Positions 36,145-44,895 of a stretch of 64,000 bases of DNA are shown here, piece after piece. The stretch is from Melghirimyces thermohalophilus. Lineage in GTDB: Bacteria > Bacillota > Bacilli > Thermoactinomycetales > DSM-45169. The position numbers and the translations under genes were made by a program. Numbering within the stretch: position 1 is the stretch's first letter; each line of letters starts with the position of its first letter. The notes under the pieces were generated by a model. The model was not told where the DNA came from. It searched no databases and saw nothing but the letters and a program-made list of their open reading frames with translations. The stretch spans positions 124,001-188,000 of the forward strand of contig NZ_FMZA01000002.1 of NCBI RefSeq assembly GCF_900102685.1. Reading direction: 5' to 3'.

Positions 36145-37392
36145 TTGCGTATGGACTCGCGCAGAGATTATATATATAAACGATGGACGCAGTTTTTATA
36201 TATATCGATACTGATTTCCCCCGTATTTCCCGCTTTGGTCCTGCTGATGCTCGGGGTGGGTGTTCTTTTTTTCAATAGGGGGAACTGGCATGTGTTCGGA
36301 TGGCCGGAGAAGATCTTCCTGGGATTTGTGATCTGGTCTTTGGTCAGCTGGTTTTTAAACCCGTACCTCTTATTCGGATGGCTCCCGGTCGGGTTTGTGC
36401 CCGTGGTTCTATTCGGCCTGTATTACCTGCTCTCGGTATGGGTGAAACAGCTGTTGGGCTGGGACTGGAAAGGGTTTCAGAGGCTGTACCTGCAATTTTG
36501 GCTGCTTGGCTTATACGCTGCAATGGTCACCATTTTTCAGCGTGTGGATTGGATTCCGACTGAAAAATCCACCCTTTTTTATTTACTGGGTTTTTACCCG
36601 ATGCAACAGGCGGAGTCGGTGCGGAGTATCGGAACCGCTTCCAACTCCAACTTGGCTGCGGCCATGTTGATCTGTCTGGCTCTGCTCAGCATCTACGCCT
36701 CTTCGGTCCTGAAGGTTCGTTGGCAAAAGATAGGGGCCCTCGCTGTCTTTGTCGTCTATTGTGTGGCGATTTGGTGCACCGGCTCTCGCGGGGCTTGGGT
36801 GGGACTGGTGATCGGCCTGTTGATCCAGGTTTGGATGACCGGAGATCGCAAGCGGACGATTCTTCTCTTTTCAAGTTTGGTGTTTCTCGGCATGGTGATC
36901 TATACCAACAAAACCTTGATCCCCAGGGAAGAAACCCTTTTTGCCACGGCAGAAGTCCGGATTTTTGTCTGGCAGAACAGTTTTCGGTTGTTTGCGGAAA
37001 ACTGGCTGACCGGAGTGCTGCCGCTGCATTTCGGTTATCTTTTTGACCAGATGACAGGGAAATATCTGTTTCATGCTCATAATATCTTTCTGGGGATGGC
37101 GGTGGAGTTTGGGGTCATAGGTTTGACGATGTTTATGCTTTTGATCATTGTTACCACGCACCGCGCTCGGCGTTGGAGAAAGTCCGCCGCTACTAAGGAG
37201 GAGAAACGGCTGGCCGGGATGCTGATCTCCATGATATTCGCTTTGCTGGGTCACGGGATGTACGATTATCCCATCATCGCTCCCCAGATCGGGCTGATTT
37301 TTATGCTGTCCATGATCGTCATCCATCATCTGTATGAAAAGCGTTGTCAGCCTCCAATGGATCGAGGTCTAGGGAGGAACGCGAGGCCTTAA
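36145..37392 (+). CDS. O-antigen ligase/polymerase family membrane protein
   Basis: A 415-residue protein with about eleven membrane helices and one larger outside loop (about 250-300) between helices. It contains the Wzy_C/WaaL signature CTGSRGAWVGLVIGLLI and, later, FHAHNIFLGMAVEFGVIGL with the conserved His. Such proteins ligate or polymerise glycans on the outer face of the membrane; in Gram-positives the acceptor may be a cell-wall glycan or protein. The TTG at 36145 follows GGGAG by 9 bases, while the ATG at 36151 is 15 away, so the TTG is chosen. Confidence 0.85.
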   Translation: MRMDSRRDYIYKRWTQFLYISILISPVFPALVLLMLGVGVLFFNRGNWHVFGWPEKIFLGFVIWSLVSWFLNPYLLFGWLPVGFVPVVLFGLYYLLSVWVKQLLGWDWKGFQRLYLQFWLLGLYAAMVTIFQRVDWIPTEKSTLFYLLGFYPMQQAESVRSIGTASNSNLAAAMLICLALLSIYASSVLKVRWQKIGALAVFVVYCVAIWCTGSRGAWVGLVIGLLIQVWMTGDRKRTILLFSSLVFLGMVIYTNKTLIPREETLFATAEVRIFVWQNSFRLFAENWLTGVLPLHFGYLFDQMTGKYLFHAHNIFLGMAVEFGVIGLTMFMLLIIVTTHRARRWRKSAATKEEKRLAGMLISMIFALLGHGMYDYPIIAPQIGLIFMLSMIVIHHLYEKRCQPPMDRGLGRNARP

Positions 37393-37446
37393 AGGCGAAA
37401 AGGAATGAGGCTTGAGACAACTGTTTTTTAACTGAGGTGGAATGGA

Positions 37447-38031
37447 TTGAACGCTTTTTTTGCGTATCTCTTTCGTCTGCGATTGATCCACCGTTGGAGC
37501 CTGATGAGGAAGGTAGTGCCGGAGAATGTAGCGGAGCACAGCTATCACACGGCGATTCTCACCCACGCCCTCTGTTCCATCGCGGCTGATGTGTATGGAA
37601 AAAAGGTGCCGGTGGATCGGGCAGTCACCCTGGCTTTGTTTCACGATGCGACAGAGGTGATTACCGGCGATATTCCCAGCCCTGTCAAACACCACAATTC
37701 CCGGATTCAAAACGGATTCCGGGAGATGGAGGCGCTAGCGGCGGAACGGCTCTGCGACATGGTTCCCGCTGCGCTGAAAGGGCGCTATGCCCCGTTGATC
37801 CGCAACCAGGACCCGGATCTGTATCGCTGGGTAAAAGGGGCGGATCTTTTGGATGGCTATCTGAAATGCCTGCAAGAGCTATCGGCGGGCAACCGGGAAT
37901 TTGCCGTGGCTTGTAGGGAACTGAAGGAACGGATGGACCAGTTGGAGATGCCGGAGATCGATTACTTTCTCCGCCACTTTGCCCCCAGTTTTACGAAGAC
38001 TCTGGACGAGCTGTCCAAAGAAACGCCATAA
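37447..38031 (+). CDS. YfbR-like HD-domain 5'-deoxynucleotidase
   Basis: A 194-residue HD-domain phosphohydrolase. Metal ligands: His in EHSYHTAILTHAL, HD in LALFHDATEVITGDIPSPVK, and a late Asp in VKGADLLDGYLK. The HDATEVxTGDIPxPVK stretch is typical of YfbR, which removes the 5' phosphate from deoxynucleoside monophosphates. The TTG start has GAGGTGG 6 bases upstream. It lies 54 bases after the preceding gene and may be co-transcribed with it. Confidence 0.9.
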   Translation: MNAFFAYLFRLRLIHRWSLMRKVVPENVAEHSYHTAILTHALCSIAADVYGKKVPVDRAVTLALFHDATEVITGDIPSPVKHHNSRIQNGFREMEALAAERLCDMVPAALKGRYAPLIRNQDPDLYRWVKGADLLDGYLKCLQELSAGNREFAVACRELKERMDQLEMPEIDYFLRHFAPSFTKTLDELSKETP

Positions 38032-38057
38032 ACCGGACCGACAGGTCCGGTTTTTTC
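38030..38057 (+). terminator. Terminator of the YfbR-like gene
   Basis: AAACCGGACC / GGTCCGGTTTTTT with a 4-base loop, overlapping the stop codon. Confidence 0.9.
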
Positions 38058-38145
38058 TGTCTGTTCATCCAGGTATAACCGGACCCGGTTTCGGCCATGC
38101 TGGATAGCGAATCTATTATTGATTCTATCAATGGGGTGATCATCA

Positions 38146-38769
38146 ATGGGTGAAAACCGGAGTTGGATTGCCATTCTCTGTCTGATGGGACTGGGGCTGG
38201 TTGTGATCTGGGGAAACAGCGGGGATGAATGGAGGCAGGCGGAAGCTAAAACAAAATATAAAACCGTTTCCGTACAAGAGGGGGATACCCTTTACCGGAT
38301 CTCCCGCACACACGGGGTGGATGTCGAGCAAATCGCCCAACTCAATGATGTGGAGGATCCGTCGCTGATTCAGGTTGGACAAAAACTTCGCATTCCGTCC
38401 CCTGAAAAGACAAAACCGCAAACAGAAGAAACCGATGCCGTGCCGGCGATGGCCCGGGGAAAAAGTCTCGGGGAATTTACCTTGACTGCCTATACTTCGG
38501 GGCCGGAGTCGACGGGGAAAACCCCTGCAGACCCCGCTTATGGAGTCACTTCCAGCGGCGCTCCGGTGACGGAGGGGTATACGATCGCCGTCGATCCCGA
38601 CGTGATTCCAATCGGATCCCTGGTCTATATCGAAGGGATCGGATATCGGGTGGCACAAGATACCGGTAAAGCGATTCAGGGAAAACGAATCGATGTGTAT
38701 ATGACCGATGTCAACGAGGCGCGCCAATTCGGCGTGAAAAAAGGGGTAACGGTGGAGTTGGTCCAATGA
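38146..38769 (+). CDS. LysM and 3D-domain cell-wall protein
   Basis: A 207-residue exported protein: a membrane signal (IAILCLMGLGLVVIWG), a LysM peptidoglycan-binding domain (KTVSVQEGDTLYRISRTHGVD..VGQKLRIP, about 44-88), a linker, and a C-terminal 3D domain named for its three Asp residues (IAVDPDVIPIGS, DTGKAIQGKRIDVYMTD). 3D proteins such as YocH and YuiC are cell-wall hydrolases acting as lytic transglycosylases. GGGGTGATC precedes the ATG. It is a single-gene unit ended by a terminator. Confidence 0.92.
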   Translation: MGENRSWIAILCLMGLGLVVIWGNSGDEWRQAEAKTKYKTVSVQEGDTLYRISRTHGVDVEQIAQLNDVEDPSLIQVGQKLRIPSPEKTKPQTEETDAVPAMARGKSLGEFTLTAYTSGPESTGKTPADPAYGVTSSGAPVTEGYTIAVDPDVIPIGSLVYIEGIGYRVAQDTGKAIQGKRIDVYMTDVNEARQFGVKKGVTVELVQ

Positions 38770-38814
38770 AAAACCGAAGCAGGGCTTCGTTTCCATAGGT
38801 CCCAAAACGACGAA

Positions 38815-38849
38815 CCGCAAACCGGCAAGCCGGTATGCGGCCTTTTTTT
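38815..38849 (+). terminator. Terminator after the 3D-domain gene
   Basis: CCGCAAACCGGC / GCCGGTATGCGG with one mismatch and a seven-T tail. Confidence 0.8.
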
Positions 38850-38984
38850 ATTCTGGCTCTGCTTTTCCAACAAGCATGAGGGCGATGTGAAACCTTTGTA
38901 AGCTGCACCTCTGGGACAACTTATCGGGCAGCGGGGGCGACGTTCTTCTGTGAGCTCCCTACTCGCCTGTGTCATCATATCTCA

Positions 38985-38993
38985 TGGTATAAT
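38985..38993 (+). promoter_or_regulatory. Extended -10 promoter of the AlkA-like gene
   Basis: TGGTATAAT, with a perfect TATAAT at 38988-38993, 31 bases before the start codon. Confidence 0.6.
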
Positions 38994-39023
38994 GGGAAGG
39001 ACAGAGAAAGGGGGGAGTGACGG

Positions 39024-39908
39024 ATGGTGGATATAGGGTTGAAGCCGGTGGAACCCTACTCCTTCGTGGCCACAACCCGGCGCCTGGTCCGATCGGAAAA
39101 AGCTCTTTACCGCGTGCGGGATGGCCAGTTTTTGCGCGTTTTGCGGATCCAGGGGCGGCCGATACCGGTGGAGATCGGATGGGAGTCAGGGCAGGTACGG
39201 GTGCAGACGACTGTAGAACTGGGGACTCGGGAACGGGAAATCCTGGCACGCTTGATCCGCCGCATGTTTTCCCTGGATGTGGACCTGGGCCCCTTTTATG
39301 AGCACATGAAAAAGGAGTCCCCTTTGGCACCGATCATCGAAGAGCGGAAGGGACTCCATTTTGTGTTGGATCCGTCGCTATATGAATGCTTGATCAAAAC
39401 GGTGATCAGCCAGCAGTTAAACCTCTCCTTCGCGGGGAGATTGGTGTATCGCCTGGTGGAGTTGGCAGGAGAGACTATTCGTTACGGGGATGAAGAGCTG
39501 CCTGTCTTTCCCACTCCAGAGCAGGTAGCCCGTTTGGACTACGAAGATCTCCAAAAACTGCAGTTTAACCGTCGAAAAGCGGAGTATGTGATCGATCTCT
39601 CCCGTCAGGTGGCAGACGGTGAATTGGATTTGGAAGGCTTACAATCCCTCTCCGACCGGCAAGTGGTGGAAAAGCTGGTAGCGTTGCGCGGCGTCGGGCG
39701 CTGGACAGCCGAGTGTCTTCTTCTGTTCGGGATGGGTCGCCCCGATCTGTTACCTGCAGCGGATATCGGCGTTCGAAACGCGGTGAAGAAAGCCTTTGAA
39801 CTGGATGGCCAGCCGACGGAGGCGGAGGTTCGGGAATGGGGGGAAGGATGGACTCCGTGGCGGAGTTATGTCACCTTCTACCTCTGGGATTACCTTACGG
39901 AGGGCTAA
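39024..39908 (+). CDS. DNA-3-methyladenine glycosylase II (AlkA-like)
   Basis: A 294-residue base-excision repair enzyme that removes alkylated purines. It has an N-terminal TBP-like domain (about 1-90) and an HhH-GPD domain: VISQQLNLSFAGRLVYRLV, the helix-hairpin-helix LVALRGVGRWTAECLLLFGMG, and the catalytic Asp in LLPAADIGVRNAV. GGGGGGAG lies about 8 bases before the ATG. It appears complete and is encoded alone; no Ada-like gene is adjacent. Confidence 0.92.
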   Translation: MVDIGLKPVEPYSFVATTRRLVRSEKALYRVRDGQFLRVLRIQGRPIPVEIGWESGQVRVQTTVELGTREREILARLIRRMFSLDVDLGPFYEHMKKESPLAPIIEERKGLHFVLDPSLYECLIKTVISQQLNLSFAGRLVYRLVELAGETIRYGDEELPVFPTPEQVARLDYEDLQKLQFNRRKAEYVIDLSRQVADGELDLEGLQSLSDRQVVEKLVALRGVGRWTAECLLLFGMGRPDLLPAADIGVRNAVKKAFELDGQPTEAEVREWGEGWTPWRSYVTFYLWDYLTEG

Positions 39909-39919
39909 GACATATGGGT

Positions 39920-40141
39920 TTAAGCCTGTTCCAGCCTTTGTTTATACTGATTGAGCAATCGCTTCGCCTGTTCGGCTTTTTTTCGTGGTACCAACAGTTG
40001 ATAGGCGGTAAGGCCTTTCTTGTTTCGGATCTTCAATTGGCTGGAAATATGGTTCCGTTCCAGATGATTGCGAAGGGAATAGGCTACACGGGGAGTTCCG
40101 TAGGATTGGTGAATAACAGTCATACTCTCTCTAAATAACAT
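39920..40141 (-). CDS. Small protein resembling DUF2007-type fold
   Basis: A 73-residue protein. AGAGGTGA lies about 6 bases before the ATG at 40141; an upstream in-frame extension has no ribosome site. The pattern (a helix that reads across residues ..VAYSLRNHLERNHISSQLKIRN, then a strand YQLLVPRKKAEQAKRLLNQ) resembles small DUF2007 or SPOR-like alpha/beta domains. It is basic and soluble. The assignment is tentative. Confidence 0.55.
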   Translation of the reverse strand: MLFRESMTVIHQSYGTPRVAYSLRNHLERNHISSQLKIRNKKGLTAYQLLVPRKKAEQAKRLLNQYKQRLEQA

Positions 40142-40330
40142 GAAGTCACCTCTATCCGTCATATTCCCTTTCCACAGAACACGTATGCCCATATCCAATG
40201 ATATAACACTTTGGGATATGCTATGTGACAGATGTAGATCCTGTTCATGGGAAAACACATATTTACATCTATGTTACATGAAGATGTTTTTTTTGTAAAA
40301 TTACTGATGAGGCACCAAAAGGAGGAGTGG

Positions 40331-40480
40331 ATGTTGGGGAAAAAGAAAAAGAAGCAACCGCGTCGCGTGGTGGATCACACCAAAACCCTGAAATCGGATC
40401 TGCTACGGGTCGCCCAGTGGGCGGGCATCTCGCTGGGAGTCGTGGCCGTGGTGGCCACTGTCGTACGGAGCCTGACCTGA
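40331..40480 (+). CDS. Small single-span membrane protein
   Basis: A 49-residue protein: a basic N terminus (GKKKKKQPRRVVDH), an amphipathic stretch, and one hydrophobic segment (WAGISLGVVAVVATVV). GGAGGAG is about 4-5 bases before the ATG at 40331. A perfect 16-base-pair hairpin follows the stop. Function unknown. Confidence 0.65.
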   Translation: MLGKKKKKQPRRVVDHTKTLKSDLLRVAQWAGISLGVVAVVATVVRSLT

Positions 40481-40513
40481 AGAAGGCTGAGGGTTTTCCC
40501 TCAGCCTTCTTCA
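40478..40513. terminator. Bidirectional terminator between convergent genes
   Basis: A perfect 16-base-pair stem (TGAAGAAGGCTGAGGG and its complement) with a TTTT loop. It overlaps the 3' ends of both convergent genes. Confidence 0.85.
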
Positions 40514-41511
40514 CCCCCTTGGGGGTTTCCTTTTTCCTTTCGGGGTAGAGGTCGTTGGGCTTTCTCACTGGCGTTGTGGGCTGTTTTGGCTTTCGCAAAG
40601 GAAGTCTGCAACTCGGGATAGGTGGTGAGGACCTGACGCGGGTAGGCGATTTCAATCCCTTTTTCGTTAAAGGTTTGGACGATGGTGATGCGCATCTCCC
40701 GCTCCACCATCCAATACTCTTCCGGGGTGACGACGGCCATGAGCGTGTATTCCACTCCATCCTGCTGGATGTCGGTAACACCGAAAATGGTGAAGGGTTC
40801 GATCACATAAGGGGCCAGCCGCTGGTTGAGATCCTCCGTGATCTCTTTCAACGTCTCCCGTACCCGGTCATGATCCTCTTCATAGGGGACTGTGACAGCG
40901 ACGAGGGGGCGCATCCGGTCGCGGTTGTAGTTGGTCACTTGGGAGATCTCGCCGTTGGATAAATAGTGGAGGCGTTGGCTAAACTCTCGGATCTTGGTGA
41001 CCCGGAGGCCGATCTCCTCAACCGTCCCATTGATGGATCCGTTGATCTCGACGTAATCACCCACCTCCATCTGGTTATCAAAAATGATAAAGAAGCCACT
41101 GATCACGTCTTTCACCAGGTTTTGAGCGCCGAAACCGACAGCGAGGCCGACAATTCCTGCCCCGGCGAGGATAGAGGTGACTGGTATCTCTAGTTTCTCC
41201 AGAACGGCGATGGCGGAGATGAAGTAGATCGCATAGCGGGCCGTCGACTTGATGAGACGGTTGAGAGTGGTCCCTTTTTTCTGCGGAAAGCGACTGATAT
41301 TGAGCAGGCGGTCGATGACACGATCGCTGTAGCGAAGAGCGATGTAAGTGAGGAAAATGATCAGTACAATCTGTCCGAAGGGGAGCAGCACATGATCCAA
41401 AAGCGGTCCCCACAGTTTTTGGGCGGGGTCTTCCGCGATCTCCTCCGCTTTTTGTTGCATCCCTTCCACACCTTGAATCCAATCGGCCGCTGCAAGGGCG
41501 GTAACGGTCAT
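40501..41511 (-). CDS. Small-conductance mechanosensitive channel (MscS family)
   Basis: A 336-residue channel that opens under membrane tension to release solutes. Three membrane helices lie within residues 25-160; the pore-lining helix is ILAGAGIVGLAVGFGAQNLVKDVISGFFIIFDNQMEVGDYVEI, the strongest MscS signature. The beta domain and the C-terminal alpha/beta domain follow. AAGGTGAG lies about 5 bases before the ATG. The C-terminal tail is Lys/Arg-rich (EKAQRPLPRKEKGNPQGGEEG). Confidence 0.93.
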   Translation of the reverse strand: MTVTALAAADWIQGVEGMQQKAEEIAEDPAQKLWGPLLDHVLLPFGQIVLIIFLTYIALRYSDRVIDRLLNISRFPQKKGTTLNRLIKSTARYAIYFISAIAVLEKLEIPVTSILAGAGIVGLAVGFGAQNLVKDVISGFFIIFDNQMEVGDYVEINGSINGTVEEIGLRVTKIREFSQRLHYLSNGEISQVTNYNRDRMRPLVAVTVPYEEDHDRVRETLKEITEDLNQRLAPYVIEPFTIFGVTDIQQDGVEYTLMAVVTPEEYWMVEREMRITIVQTFNEKGIEIAYPRQVLTTYPELQTSFAKAKTAHNASEKAQRPLPRKEKGNPQGGEEG

Positions 41512-41644
41512 GGTTTCTCACCTTCTATACGGCATAAGTTCTTACATATTTTAAAAAGCGTTGTGCCCCCTAGAGTGATCCCGGTTTATTATAGCACCAG
41601 ACAAAGCAGGGGTCATCCATCCACCTCACCAAATTTTCCCTTAA

Positions 41645-42130
41645 AACAGAGGGGCTTGGGTTGCGGGCACACCGGTTTGGATCTGGAGGGGCGTTTTCGC
41701 GTTTTCTCGCTTTTCCCTCGGGCCAAACAACTCCCCAAGGAGCCTTACTTTGAAGCGGTTCATGTGACGGAGGGTCAATGGTTTTATTATATCGAGAAGG
41801 AACAAACCGGATGCCGACTCGTTTGCATCATTTGACCCCAGTCCCGGTGCGAACTATCTTGGTTATGCTGCGAATGGGATCTTGAAGCTGGTGGATCTGA
41901 AAACACGTGAGTCCCGTGTCTATGACGGATACAATCAAGTGCAAAGTGAGCCCGATGATGTCGGCTTTGCCCCTGAAGGCGTTTGGTTGGCTAAAATGAC
42001 AGGGTCTGTATGTGACCGATCACATGGAAGAAAAGAAAGTGTACCATACCCTGAGACGAATGCTCGGTTTTTGAACGGGCAGCAAAAGGGGAGCTGTTGC
42101 GCTTGGTCGACCTTGAAGGGATGCGGGAAG
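41645..42130 (+). pseudogene. Decayed gene, possibly a beta-propeller-type exported protein
   Basis: Coding traces run in the plus direction through at least two frame changes: FEAVHVTEGQWFYYIEKEQTG (to about 41815), then FDPSPGANYLGYAANGILKLVDLKTRESRVYDGYNQVQSEPDDVGFAPEGVWLAKM (about 41831-42000), then GLYVTDHMEEKKVYHTLRRML (about 42003-42066). The repeated strand pattern with aromatic pairs suggests a beta-propeller or TolB-like repeat protein. No intact start or signal peptide remains. It fills the 649-base space between mscS and mutY. Confidence 0.6.
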
Positions 42131-42160
42131 CAGCACAGACTGGAACAGGGAGGGCAGCCC

Positions 42161-43291
42161 ATGAAACAGAATCAGCCTGAATCGTTGCCTCGTCCCGAGG
42201 CGGATTGGGTGAGAAAGATCCAAAAGGAGTTACTCACTTGGTACGACCAAAATCGTCGCGGTCTCCCCTGGCGGGAGAACAAAGATCCTTATCGAATCTG
42301 GGTATCGGAGATTATGCTCCAACAAACCCGCGTCGATACGGTGATCCCCTACTATGAACAATTTGTGTCCGCTTTTCCCACGGTGAAGGATCTGGCAGAA
42401 GCGCCAGAGGATCAGGTGATCAAAGCCTGGGAAGGATTGGGTTACTACTCCCGGGCCCGAAACCTGCACGCTGCTGCCAAAGAGGTGATGGAACAATACA
42501 AAGGAGAGATTCCTCGGGAGCCCGAGAAGATTTCCCGTTTAAAAGGAGTGGGCTCCTATACTGCCGGGGCAATTCTCAGTATCGCTTATGATCTGCCGGT
42601 TCCCGCTGTGGATGGCAATGTGATGCGTGTCTTATCCCGCTGGTTCGCTTGGTGGGAGGATATTTCCAAAGCAGCCACGCGCCGCCGGATGGAAGCGGTG
42701 GACCGCGAACTCATCCCTGCGGAACGGCCCGGTGACTTCAATCAGGCCATGATGGAACTAGGGGCTCTGATCTGTACCCCAGTCTCTCCGTCCTGTGATA
42801 CCTGTCCGGTTCGAGAGCTGTGCCAGGCTCAGGCGGAAGGGTTGCAAGAGGAACTGCCGGTAAAGAAAAAAGGAAAACCGCCGGTGCCGATGGAGGTTAC
42901 CTTCGGTTGGATCCGCAGGGGGGACCAGGTGTTGCTTCACCGTCGTCCCCAGGGCGGACTGCTCGGCGGTATGTGGGGGCTTCCCACCATTGAGCACTGG
43001 CAGGGTTCGTTATCATTGGGGGAGGCATTAAAAACGTCCCTGGCCGAGCTCGGGTTGAAGGTGGAACCCGGTTCCATCCTAGGCGAGCTGGAACACGTTT
43101 TTTCTCACCGCCGTTGGTACGTGACGGTGGTGGAAGCCTTGGAGATCAGTGGGGAAGACCTCACTGAAGATTACCGCTGGGTTCAGGAATCGGAGCTGGA
43201 CAACTATGCGCTTCCCAATGTGTACCGAAAAGCGGTCCAGTTGGCCACTGAACGTCAATATGCCGCGGGGATTCAGGGTCGGCTGTTTTAA
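42161..43291 (+). CDS. mutY: Adenine DNA glycosylase
   Basis: A 376-residue repair enzyme that removes adenine opposite 8-oxoguanine. Motifs: LPWRENKDPYRIWVSEIMLQQTRV with the catalytic Glu, the helix-hairpin-helix LKGVGSYTAGAILSIAYDLPVPAVDGNVMRVLSRW with the catalytic Asp, the iron-sulfur ligands C-x6-C-x2-C-x5-C (CTPVSPSCDTCPVRELC), and a C-terminal NUDIX-like domain (about 245-370) that reads the 8-oxoG. AGGGAGG lies 7 bases before the ATG at 42161. The frame is open further upstream, but that part reads through the preceding pseudogene. Confidence 0.95.
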   Translation: MKQNQPESLPRPEADWVRKIQKELLTWYDQNRRGLPWRENKDPYRIWVSEIMLQQTRVDTVIPYYEQFVSAFPTVKDLAEAPEDQVIKAWEGLGYYSRARNLHAAAKEVMEQYKGEIPREPEKISRLKGVGSYTAGAILSIAYDLPVPAVDGNVMRVLSRWFAWWEDISKAATRRRMEAVDRELIPAERPGDFNQAMMELGALICTPVSPSCDTCPVRELCQAQAEGLQEELPVKKKGKPPVPMEVTFGWIRRGDQVLLHRRPQGGLLGGMWGLPTIEHWQGSLSLGEALKTSLAELGLKVEPGSILGELEHVFSHRRWYVTVVEALEISGEDLTEDYRWVQESELDNYALPNVYRKAVQLATERQYAAGIQGRLF

Positions 43292-43390
43292 AAGCGGACA
43301 AGCATTGTGGTTACAAATGGGGGAACCGCGGGGTGAAGGGATCCAATCTAACGGAATGGTCCCTTTTAACAAATTGGATGCAAAGGCAGC

Positions 43391-43419
43391 AGCCGCCTGT
43401 AATAACACAGGCGGCTTTG
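43391..43419 (+). terminator. Hairpin downstream of mutY
   Basis: AGCCGCCTGT / ACAGGCGGCT followed by TTTGT, about 100 bases after the mutY stop. The intervening 43292-43390 shows no gene. Confidence 0.7.
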
Positions 43420-43446
43420 TGATGGGGGCATCCAGATGGATCCACA

Positions 43447-43488
43447 CGAAAAATCCCGGTCGCCTTCTCAGACGACCGGGATTTTTCG
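43447..43488. terminator. Strong bidirectional terminator
   Basis: CGAAAAATCCCGGTCG / CGACCGGGATTTTTCG, a 15-16-base-pair stem with A- and T-runs on both sides; it can serve mutY and the minus-strand remnant. Confidence 0.85.
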
Positions 43489-43539
43489 TTACATAACCTC
43501 TATTCGCATTGATTCTTTTTGGCCGCGCTTCGACTCGAC

Positions 43540-43746
43540 TAGGGATTTTGTTTTGTCCCGTGATCAGAATTCCACCCCGCACCATAAAGTTGTCCCATTT
43601 ATCCCCGTTTCGCGCAGTCGTGACTCCAACAGAAAAGGCATTTGATCTTTCAACCCCATGTTTCCTTCTGCTTCGTTTGTAAAGGCGGTTACCTTTCTCC
43701 CGGACACCAAGGGAGTTCCATCGTCCAAGTGAACATTGACCAGTCC
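43540..43746 (-). pseudogene. C-terminal remnant of a DJ-1/PfpI family protein
   Basis: The minus strand encodes GLVNVHLDDGTPLVSGRKVTAFTNEAEGN..LPFLLESRLRETG-like sequence (read as GLKDQMPFLLESRLRETGI), typical of the DJ-1/PfpI (class I glutamine amidotransferase-like) C terminus. A frameshift at about 43585 moves the expected ending GGILITGQNKIPS into another frame. The N-terminal half with the nucleophilic cysteine is missing, replaced by unrelated sequence. Non-functional. Confidence 0.7.
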
Positions 43747-43857
43747 AAAACTTTTCCAACCATACACCGGTCGGATGATCCAAGTAAGATGAGAGTACAA
43801 AGGATTTGAAAAAAACACAAGAGATTCTGAACAAACTGCAAAGCAAAGGGATCATAG

Positions 43858-44388
43858 GACGATGGAAAGTACGAGCAAGCATCCATTAAAGCCCACCAAC
43901 AAAGTCAAAAGGTATCTGAAATAGAGGATACGGAAAGGTGGTATCAGCGGGTAGAGGAATGGGTACGACAGGGAAAAGGTGAGGAGGAACTATGGTCCAC
44001 AGTCTTGGACAATCCGGGTTGGATGTTCTTTGAAATCCCGGGTACGGACTGGTCAACCATAATAGCCGTTCGGCTCACAACGGGAGATCCAGAACAGCCC
44101 CCTGAACTACAGAATGAAACCCAATTGACAGCTCAAGCCTATTGCCAACTGATCCATCCAAAAACAAGGATCATCAGCCCCGCTACCGAGACTAAATCCT
44201 GTAGCCTTTCTTCTCTGATTGATCGGATGCAACCCTATTCCATAGTGAACCCCAAGTTGCGTTATACACTACATTCTGAGATAGAGAAAAGCTTAAAATC
44301 CTTATACAAACCCCCAAAAGAATCCCTCACCTGGTTAAAAAATCAAACGAAAAAAGACAAATTGCCGATCACAACGACTAGCGGTTAG
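43858..44388 (+). pseudogene. Unrecognised reading frame, probably a gene fragment
   Basis: One frame is open from 43858 to the stop at 44388 (about 176 codons), with protein-like content: DTERWYQRVEEWVRQGKGEEELWSTVLDNPGWMFFEIPGTDW, then a segment rich in Thr, Gln and Pro. The only usable start I see is a TTG at 44005 without a good ribosome site, which would discard the most protein-like part, so a broken 5' end is likely. Further coding-like traces upstream (LNKLQSKGIIGRWKVRASIH, in another frame) support a frameshift near 43880. No family recognised. Confidence 0.45.
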
Positions 44389-44463
44389 CTTTGTAAAAAA
44401 CAAAATTTCAGTTACCATGTGGGTGGAAAAACCAAGTGTGCCGCATACGCAAGGAATGGAGTG

Positions 44464-44496
44464 AGCCCGGTCACCTGAGATGACCGGGCTTTATTA
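44464..44496 (+). terminator. Terminator after the unrecognised fragment
   Basis: AGCCCGGTCA / TGACCGGGCT with a 7-base loop, followed by TTTATTAT. The next 350 bases (44500-44850) hold no gene that I can support; they contain one arm of a 34-base repeat. Confidence 0.8.
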
Positions 44497-44762
44497 TGCC
44501 TAACCTGTTTCAAAAACGACCGTTTACGAGACGGACTTAAAATGATCTTCGATTAACGGTGTTTTGCGGCCCCATTCGGTATCAAAACCCGTTTCAATAC
44601 AGATGACACTATATTGGAAATAACTAGTCCCTCAAATTTTCGTTTTAAGCCCCTTTGAAAAGAAAAGAGGGGTAGATATACCCACGATTTTTTTTCCTCC
44701 CTCCAATTCATGCCAAATTTTGCTGGCCGAAATCAGCTGAGCTTCGGTTTTTGGGTCGTATA

Positions 44763-44796
44763 GGGGTAGAACCAGCAACGCTACGAAATCCGCAAT
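44763..44796. repeat. Left copy of a perfect 34-base inverted repeat
   Basis: The segment from GGGGTAGAACC to CCGCAAT is repeated exactly in reverse complement at 56107-56140, 11.3 kb away, on the other side of the arsenic/transposon block. The similarity stops sharply on both sides. Confidence 0.85.
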
Positions 44797-44847
44797 CTAC
44801 CCATTTAATTGGTGATCAGTTATCGGCCTTTTCGGAGGTCATTTATT

Positions 44848-44877
44848 TTGACACTATAAATTGTCATATGGTTATAT
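44848..44877 (+). promoter_or_regulatory. Putative promoter/operator region of arsR
   Basis: TTGACA at 44848-44853, an 18-base spacer, and TTATAT at 44872-44877. GACACTATAAATTGTC and the AT-rich dyad around 44866-44882 could hold the ArsR operator. If this promoter is right, the start codon must be the TTG at 44896. Confidence 0.5.
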
Positions 44878-44895
44878 ATGAATGAGGTGATTAAT

